In this document: one piece after another, positions 57,201 to 64,000 of the stretch | Numbering within the stretch: position 1 is the first letter of the stretch | Layout of the letters: each line of letters starts with the position of its first letter | Source of the DNA: Erythroxylum novogranatense | Taxonomy: Eukaryota; Streptophyta; Magnoliopsida; Malpighiales; Erythroxylaceae | Assembly (NCBI GenBank): GCA_029891385.1 | Contig: CM057225.1 | Location: 13,367,060-13,431,059, forward strand | Direction: 5' to 3' | Length of the DNA stretch: 64,000 bases | Translations under genes and position numbers: made by a program | Notes under the pieces: model-generated | The model's input: only the letters and a program-made list of their open reading frames with translations | Databases searched by the model: none | What the model was told of the DNA's origin: nothing

Positions 57201-58219
57201 TTTGAACATCAATCCATCTCTAAACCTCTATAGATGCTTTCTCACTTATCCTATACATACAACAACCATATATGAACATAACTTTGCATCATCCAAGATA
57301 CATACATAACCCTTACAAAACTCAAATCATCAAGATACTCAAGTTCATCATCAATTTAGCTTTATTTAGCCATACCCATAACATTTGAAAGGAAACTTAC
57401 TTGGTTAAGCCACCTCATCATTGAACTCTTCAAGAACACTACCAAACCCTAGCTTCAACCATCACCAACGATCATCATCTTCAAAGCGCTAGAAATAGGT
57501 TTTTATGGTAACCAAAAGAGAGAGAGCAAATTGGTAAGGAAGCAAGCCAAAGATGTAAGCTAGGCTAGGGTTGGAGGAAGTCACCACCCATGAAGAAGAT
57601 AGCCACGAAGGAGAGAAGGAGAAGACCCAAACAAAAGCTCCAAAAAGTTGTATGAAGGTGAGTGTCGTGAGATACAACAAAAAGGAGCTCAATTAAATGT
57701 AAGTTAATTAAATACATGGCTATTAAGTTTCCATGTGTCATGACACATGTCAAGCTTCAAGCAATTCCTTCTTAATTAATCAATTTCAAGCCCAATTTTC
57801 CATAAATAACACTTGTCAATTATTCCTATAACCATATGGCCAAAATTCAATTCCATAGGCACTAAATTCTAATACCGATTATCAGTTAGTCTGCCCCTCG
57901 ACATTTTTCCTGGTTTGGGATTTACCCCCGAAAAATTCAGAAAAATTCCTAAAATTCTCCAAAATTATAAAATCAATAATGTCACTCTCCAAATAAATTT
58001 TCAAAATCAATAACCCACAATTCTCAACTCATTCACAAGTAGAACCAAATATACCGGGAATGTCAATGAATGCATGTACAAAAATTTCATGTGCAATAAA
58101 TTCAGTTTTCACAATTCAAGTATGTCACAAAATGCATGAACATGCAATTGCATTACTAAGCTCTCACTAAACACCCATTTTTCCTATTTTACCCTTCCCG
58201 CTGGTACCGGGATGTTACA
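54237..58219. mobile_element. solo LTR, 3983 bp (probably Tekay/Del-type gypsy)
   Basis: It begins TGTAACACCCC and ends GGGATGTTACA, a perfect 7-bp inverted terminus (TGTAACA/TGTTACA). TTATT flanks both sides (54232-54236 and 58220-58224). Inside there is no coding sequence, no primer-binding site and no polypurine tract flanked by repeats, so it is read as a single LTR left by recombination between the two LTRs. Very long LTRs starting TGTAACACCC are typical of chromovirus Tekay/Del elements; that assignment is inference. Short open frames within it are chance frames. A large non-coding LARD is the main alternative. Confidence 0.8.
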
Positions 58220-58439
58220 TTATTAACACCATATCAAATTAAAATTGGAATTGTATGCATTCCTACTGTTGCTCCTAGACACCTTTACTAGCATCTAAAT
58301 TAAAATTATATCTAAACTATAAGTTATTTACATTGACGGATTATTTGTTAGACTTTGTTACTTTGCACCTTTTAGTATTATGTTATAAAGCTCCACATTT
58401 CCAATATTTCTAAACGTAACCCTTTTATTACATCTTATT

Positions 58440-60420
58440 TTTTCTTAATACTCTTTTTGGTTTATTTTGTCTCTTTTTACGTTTTTTGACCTTTCTAATA
58501 TCACTCTCTTGGCTAGTAGATGTATCTCCTTGAAATCATACACACTTATTTTTTTTTTCTTCTAGAAATCATTGACAAATGTCCAACACTTTTGTTTAGA
58601 ATGATCAATAACACTAGTAACATGTTTTCATGGATAAATATATAGGTCTCATGCTCTATGGCTACAATAATGGTCTCTTTTTAATTTGTTGACATGCTTG
58701 TCATCCCTTTTACTAACTTCATAGGCTTCATTTCCATTCCACACCATCTTCTGTTGCATTAACAACTACAGGCACAATATTTGAATTCCATCCACGTATG
58801 TAGACCCTTTTTTTACACGTCTCTTTATAATTATGGTCCCTATAGTTCCCATCATACTAATCTTTGTCCTTAGTTGGTACGATTAATTCGTTGAAAGTTT
58901 CACTTATATTAATATAAGCATTAGACACTTTGACTCAAATGACTAGTATGACCTAGTCCAAATGACTAGGATAACCTAGTCCAAGTCTCCTTTGGATATT
59001 TAAGCAAAGCAAAAGCACACCCAAGTTTAATTTTGCCCTTCTTCAACGTATATTGGCTATAAACGTGCCCTTAATTATATTTTTAAATTTTTATTCAATT
59101 TAATGTCCATACCAATTATGATAAATATATCTATCACGTATTCTAGGATATGCATTTTGTAGTGTGACCTTAACAGTTCTTATAAATCCCTAAATACATA
59201 AGCCAGTCAACAGAAATCTAGATTTATTTAACATAAGGTAATATTATATCAAAATGAAAATAATAAAATTTGCATTATCTTTTGGATATCATTTATCTTT
59301 GTGACTTTATTTCCATATTCTAATTTTAAGTTAATTGATAAGAGTTTCATGAAACAACTTCACGATTCAATATTTTTCATTTCTACCATAGCCACATATT
59401 ATGGATACATTTCTCCATCTCCATCCCTTCTAACTTCACTAATTAATTGTCAAATTCTATCTTAAAAAAACAATCCATCTCAATTATTGGCCTTAAGTGT
59501 CTTTATCATGTTTTTATAAATGTAAAACAAATATATAACTTTTTAAATTATGTTAGTGAGGTTTTTGATTCCTTAAAAGTCGTTGTTCTATGATAGAGCC
59601 AATATTTGTAACTTTCATCTCATGGATATAATTTGAAGCTTAGAATATTTACTGGCATTATATAATGTGCTCTCTTTCCTTAACTTCTTCTTAGTAGCCC
59701 TATACATACTTGAATATGTGAACATATTCAACTTTTCCTTACATTCTTCAATCATTTTAGTCATAGCTAAGGTAGGCTTTTCAAGAATTCTTTCTCTTAA
59801 CTGTTTACCTAAGAACTTGACCAATACCATTTTGGGCTTATTAATTGTAAAATATGTATGTTTAGATCCCTTTTAATTTTGAAACACCTATCATTATTGA
59901 CATATGATGTATATAACTCTCACTTACATCCTTTAGTGCATCATACTCTAATTCACTTAGGCTCACTTTATTTTCATTTGACATTAAATTTTTTACTATG
60001 AATTAATCAATAAGGTCTTTTTAATTCTTTGGCATTAACAAATTCCATACACAATATCCATTGTAATGATTACGATCACTAGGGTACTCTTGACTATTAA
60101 GGAAGCATCTGTTGTGATCATTTAGAAGTAACATATTAAATGTCTCTTTCCTTCCTACAACTTCAATATGATCTTCATCATATGAACTAATAGCGTCAAT
60201 TGAATTTTTGTCATTGTTATCATCATCTTTAACACAACTTTCTTATTCATGATTATCATTATCTTCAAAATATGCATCTTAAAAAATACTTTGTGCATTT
60301 TCTTCATCAAGCATAACATTACTATCAGGCTTAACATCATCTTCAATAATAGCCAAAACTTTTGGAACAAAAATCGAAGTCTATAGCTTATGTGTGACAT
60401 AGACATCAATTATCCCATAT
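58440..60420 (-). mobile_element. Mutator-like transposase relic
   Basis: Minus-strand fragments fit the order of a plant MULE transposase. An acidic N-terminal linker lies at about 60090-60400 (SSYDEDHIEVVGRKETFN, LNSQEYPSDRNHYNGYCVWN). The stretch before the catalytic domain is at 59640-59830 (KQLRERILEKPTLAMTKMIE, EKLNMFTYSSMYRA). A C-terminal part near 58690-58770 (WNGNEAYEVSKRDDKHVN) comes just before where the SWIM zinc finger should lie, and a Lys-rich tail is at about 58440-58540. The catalytic core was not recognised and stops occur throughout. Confidence rests on the order of three weak matches. Confidence 0.5.
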
Positions 60421-62824
60421 ACTTTTAACAATTAAGTTAACTTAATGCAACTAAAATTTAATTTAGTGCATCTTAAAGACTCATTAGATCTAAAGAACTT
60501 TATAATAAGCTTTGTTAACCTATTAGTACGCAAGATCCTTCCCCATTTCATAAATTGGTCGATAACTTATAAAATTAACATCAACTTTATTTTAAAAAAC
60601 TTAATGACCTTCCCTTATAACTCATATTAGGATCTGACATAAAGTGTCTACCATAACCCTCTGATCCCTTATAACTCATCATAGGATTCGTATAAAGTGT
60701 CCATCATAAAATAATCTCATGTTTAAATACTAAGATGTTACAACCATAAAATGATAACTACCTAAGCAACATAAGGATATGAAAATTATAGTAAGATACA
60801 AAACATAAATCTAAAACAAAGATAATATACATTGTTAAAAATTATATTTTAAAAAATTGCAGCATGACATGAACATCCATTATACAACTTATATGAATTT
60901 GTTTATTATGGATCATTGATAAAGGATTCATAAAGGCCATACTACATGATAATGGTGAATGTTGCTTAATGGATATTACTTGGAAAATGAGAGCTTAAAA
61001 AAATAGCTAAAACATTGAAAAGCTATGAGACACTTCTGAAGCTAAAAGATAAAGAAATGATTTTAGCCCATTTTAAAGTTGCTATTTTGTATTTTAGGCT
61101 AAATGTAATATATAATATCAAATTTATGATCAAGTTCAAGTTGGGATATAAGTTATATGTAGTAGACTCACAAAACTCAATTTAAAATCTAGTTTGGCTT
61201 AAGCAATTATTTAGTACTTTCTTCTTGAAATTATATTAGGAAACTAAGTTAACTATTTATAATATATAGTCACTAACTAAATCAAATATTTCCAAGATTA
61301 TGAGAACCATATTATCCTAGGGTTTCATGTAGAAACTTTCTATTTAAAACACTCTATAGGCTTGACCCCTATATTATATATTCAAAACATGGTAAAGCTA
61401 ATAAGTCTAAGTGGTTAAAGTCTAAAAAATACATATTCCATAAAGGAAATATAAAAAGAACAACCTAAGAGCTTGTAACGGATGCTGATGGAAGACGAAA
61501 CATAGGAGGAATTCTAACTATTTCCTTTTGGTTCTTACATAGGTCTATAACATAAATGTTTTTATCATTATATTCAAAAGTAGAATTTGATTTCATACTC
61601 ATCTAATTTCCTATAACTCAGAATTAATTTTTTTATATCACAAACAACTAAATCATCATATGAAATAGTTATCCTAACTTATCACGAACATATATGTACT
61701 CCTCTTTAACATCAAGGCTCCCGCATGCCTATACTCATCCTTTATTGTTTCATTTTTGGTAAATTCAGTGAATTGATATGTTGGGGGTCAATAATATGTG
61801 GGTCATGATGAGGATAAACATATACTTGGAAAAAAATCTCCCCTCCTATATTGACCCAAAACCTATAATTTTTAGATAATAAAAAATGATGTTGTTTTCA
61901 ATTTTTTAAAATAAAAATATATATTTAATTAAACCTAATCAGGCTAAAACTTGGCCCTGAAGCTTTAAACCCAGGTTAGAGCCCAGTCAGGCTTAGGGAT
62001 GGGTTTGAGGCTAGTTTCCAAACCTAGATAAACACAATAAAATAAGAAACTATAGTAAAAAAAAAGAAGAAGAATGAAAATCGATAATGAAAATTGAGAC
62101 CACATGCATAAATAATGTAAGAATGATAATGGAAATGCCATATGTACATGCTTACTTGTAAATAACCCTCCATAAGGAAAAAATGAAAAAGAGCATGTAA
62201 GTTGAAATGGCATCAAACAGAGACACAGATAGAGATAAAGATATGAAGACAAATATGGGTAATAGTCAAAGATGAGAGTGAATTTGTGATTTAGGGGTTG
62301 CAATAACTTATAACTATTAGGAAACATGGGCAAGATTAATGAACCCATATTGCAGTCCGGATGCCTATCTGATAATATAGTACTCATATAAAATAATAAA
62401 GATATTTATATATCCAAATTTGACAAAACCTAGCTGCAAATTTTGATGTATGCTAACATGATGTATTCTTTTGTCAAGCTTAACTTGAGATAATACAAAT
62501 TTCTTTATCTTTTTTAAAAAATAAAATTTTCAAATACTACTAAATATTAAATCTAAGCTAACTTTTTGTTTAAATATTAAGATTGAAATAGTCCATTTTG
62601 TCTCTAATTATTTGGTTCATCATTACATAGGCAGATTTCATTGTTGAGATAACTATTCAATTATAATATACCTTCACATTGCCCCATTATTGTTTAGTAA
62701 TGTGCAGAACATCTCTTAATTGCATAAGTTTTAAGTGATGGGGCTAGTTTATGAGGTTATTACTAAATAATTGTGTTGGTTTATGCTTTATAACTAACCA
62801 ATCGATTGTAGTTTTAAGAATATA
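60421..62824. other. AT-rich region without supportable genes
   Basis: Only short, low-complexity open frames. A 50-bp phrase around TCCCTTATAACTCAT is repeated near 60612 and 60667. Part of this may be further decayed TE sequence. Confidence 0.45.
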
Positions 62825-64000
62825 ATTTTTTTCGAAAAGTAAAGGTTATCATTAAAAAGATATTATATACAAACTATAGCACCCCAAAAGTGCTAGTATA
62901 ATACAAAAGACTAGTTACAAAAGAAATGTTATTGATTTCCAATCTCATTATATAAGATGTAGTCTAGTGCCCATCTCTACTTCATAATTATTGTAAGGTT
63001 ATTAGTTATATTGCTAGCTAACAAGATTAGACGACTATGTAGGGTAATCGCTTGAACAACAACTCTTTACTTTTGTTTTATTGTCTAAAAACTTTGCAAT
63101 TACGTTCTTTCCATATATGGTAAGTCATAGAGGCCCAACTAATCTTGAGTGCTTTGCAAATCGCATGACTTTCCATCTTAATTTTCACCAACCAATTAAT
63201 CGTTTCCTCCAATGTATCTATTGGTTGATTAATATTCAACAATGCATGCAACTAACTCCATATATTTTTTGTATACCTGCAATTAATCAAAATATGTTCC
63301 AGATTTTCCAAATCTACATTACAAAGCTCACACATCAATGAGTTAATAGGAAACTTGATTTTATCCTTCGTAAGTAATCCACCATTTATTCTTATCCATA
63401 TTATAAAGGAGTATGCTGGTCTTATGTCCATATCCCACATTAACTTCATCCATTGTACTCTTGATTGTATTTCTTTCTGCAAAAGGAGTTTATAAGCTTT
63501 GGTATTGAACTTTTCGAATTTGACATTTATCCACAAAACTTCATCCTATTCCATCTGATTACATTTTAATGCCTGAGTCAATATAATCTCTGCTCCCCTA
63601 AATTTTGATATGGCCAGTTCCATTGATTGCTGTTAATCAACCTGCTTATTTGGGTAACTGAGGGGACCACATTTTTTAGGTATTAGATTTCCATCACTTT
63701 GTATAAAGGTTCTTTACAGTGCCAATTGTCAGATAAAAAATGGGCACTATTACCATCTCCAAATTTGTGGAACATCAGGCTCTCCATCCATTCCCTTATA
63801 CCCAAAATGTTCTTTAGAGTTCCGGACATGCCCTCCTTATACTTCAGAGTCCATAGGCTATCATTTTTAATGAATAAGTTATATATCCATTTCACACAAA
63901 GGTCCTCCTTTTTGTTACACAACCACCATAGGTCCTTTACTAAGCTTTACTAATCACCCTTGCAGAATATAATCCTAAGCCCCCTGCTCCTTCGGTCTGC
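62825..64000 (-). mobile_element. LINE remnant (zf-RVT region), cut by the window edge
   Basis: Minus-strand readings: near 63940-63990 EGAGGLGLYSARVISKA, then a frame change to LWWLCNKKEDLCVKWIYN, then KNILGIREWMESL and FGDGNSAHFLSDNW (63683-63922). After several stops comes the zinc-binding part (LTKDKIKFP, LMCELCNVDLENLEHILINC) at 63252-63536, then SWASMTYHIWKERN. This order is the region downstream of the reverse transcriptase in plant LINEs. The 3' side near 62825-62890 (GTGCTATAGTTTGTATATAA, minus strand) resembles LINE 3' ends. The 5' part lies beyond the window. Confidence 0.7.

Noticed and set aside
61965..62387. 140-codon minus-strand open frame
   Set aside because: No recognisable domain, low-complexity hydrophobic reading in AT-rich sequence.

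Overview
The window is nuclear DNA of a flowering plant, most likely a eudicot. The evidence is intron-bearing plant genes (a 34-kDa-type VDAC porin and an armadillo-repeat protein) separated by tens of kilobases of nested plant transposable elements: Ty1/copia, Ty3/gypsy of the Tat type, L1-type LINEs, a Helitron and Mutator-like elements. No rRNA, tRNA, CRISPR array or bacterial-style operon was seen.

Only two host genes look intact. An ARM-repeat gene lies on the minus strand at 1991-3348 (two exons). A six-exon VDAC gene lies on the plus strand at 39489-41768. Some open frames in the window begin at non-ATG codons, so starts were checked where they mattered; the ARM gene starts at 3348.

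Layout. 0.1-1.1 kb: decayed LINE 3' end. 2.0-3.3 kb: ARM gene. 4.2-15 kb and 21-26 kb: a scrambled landscape built from one poorly characterised repeat family. Its parts are an LTR-like sequence starting TGTTAAGTCA after a polypurine tract, 14/16/18-bp minisatellites, a 647-codon ORF, and several very small ORFs in repeated gene-like units. 15-21 kb: a decayed Helitron (Rep, helicase and RPA-like genes, all minus strand). 26.5-27.8 kb: a Mutator-like element with a 9-bp target duplication that appears to carry a captured gene fragment. 29.8-31.3 kb: a 5'-truncated LINE. 33.2-39.2 kb: a copia element flanked by ATTAG that has lost nearly all of its 3' LTR and sits 317 bp upstream of the VDAC start codon. 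44.0-54.0 kb: a full-length 10-kb gypsy element flanked by CATTC, with an antisense ORF and a 78-bp minisatellite between pol and the 3' LTR. 54.2-58.2 kb: a 4-kb solo LTR flanked by TTATT. 58.4-60.4 kb: a Mutator-like transposase relic. 62.8-64 kb: a third LINE relic running off the window.

The two host genes are independent. The rest records successive insertions, deletions and sequence shuffling. The parts least explained by known families are the small-ORF units at 4-9 kb, the LTR family with its single large ORF, and the tandem arrays of 22-25 kb.
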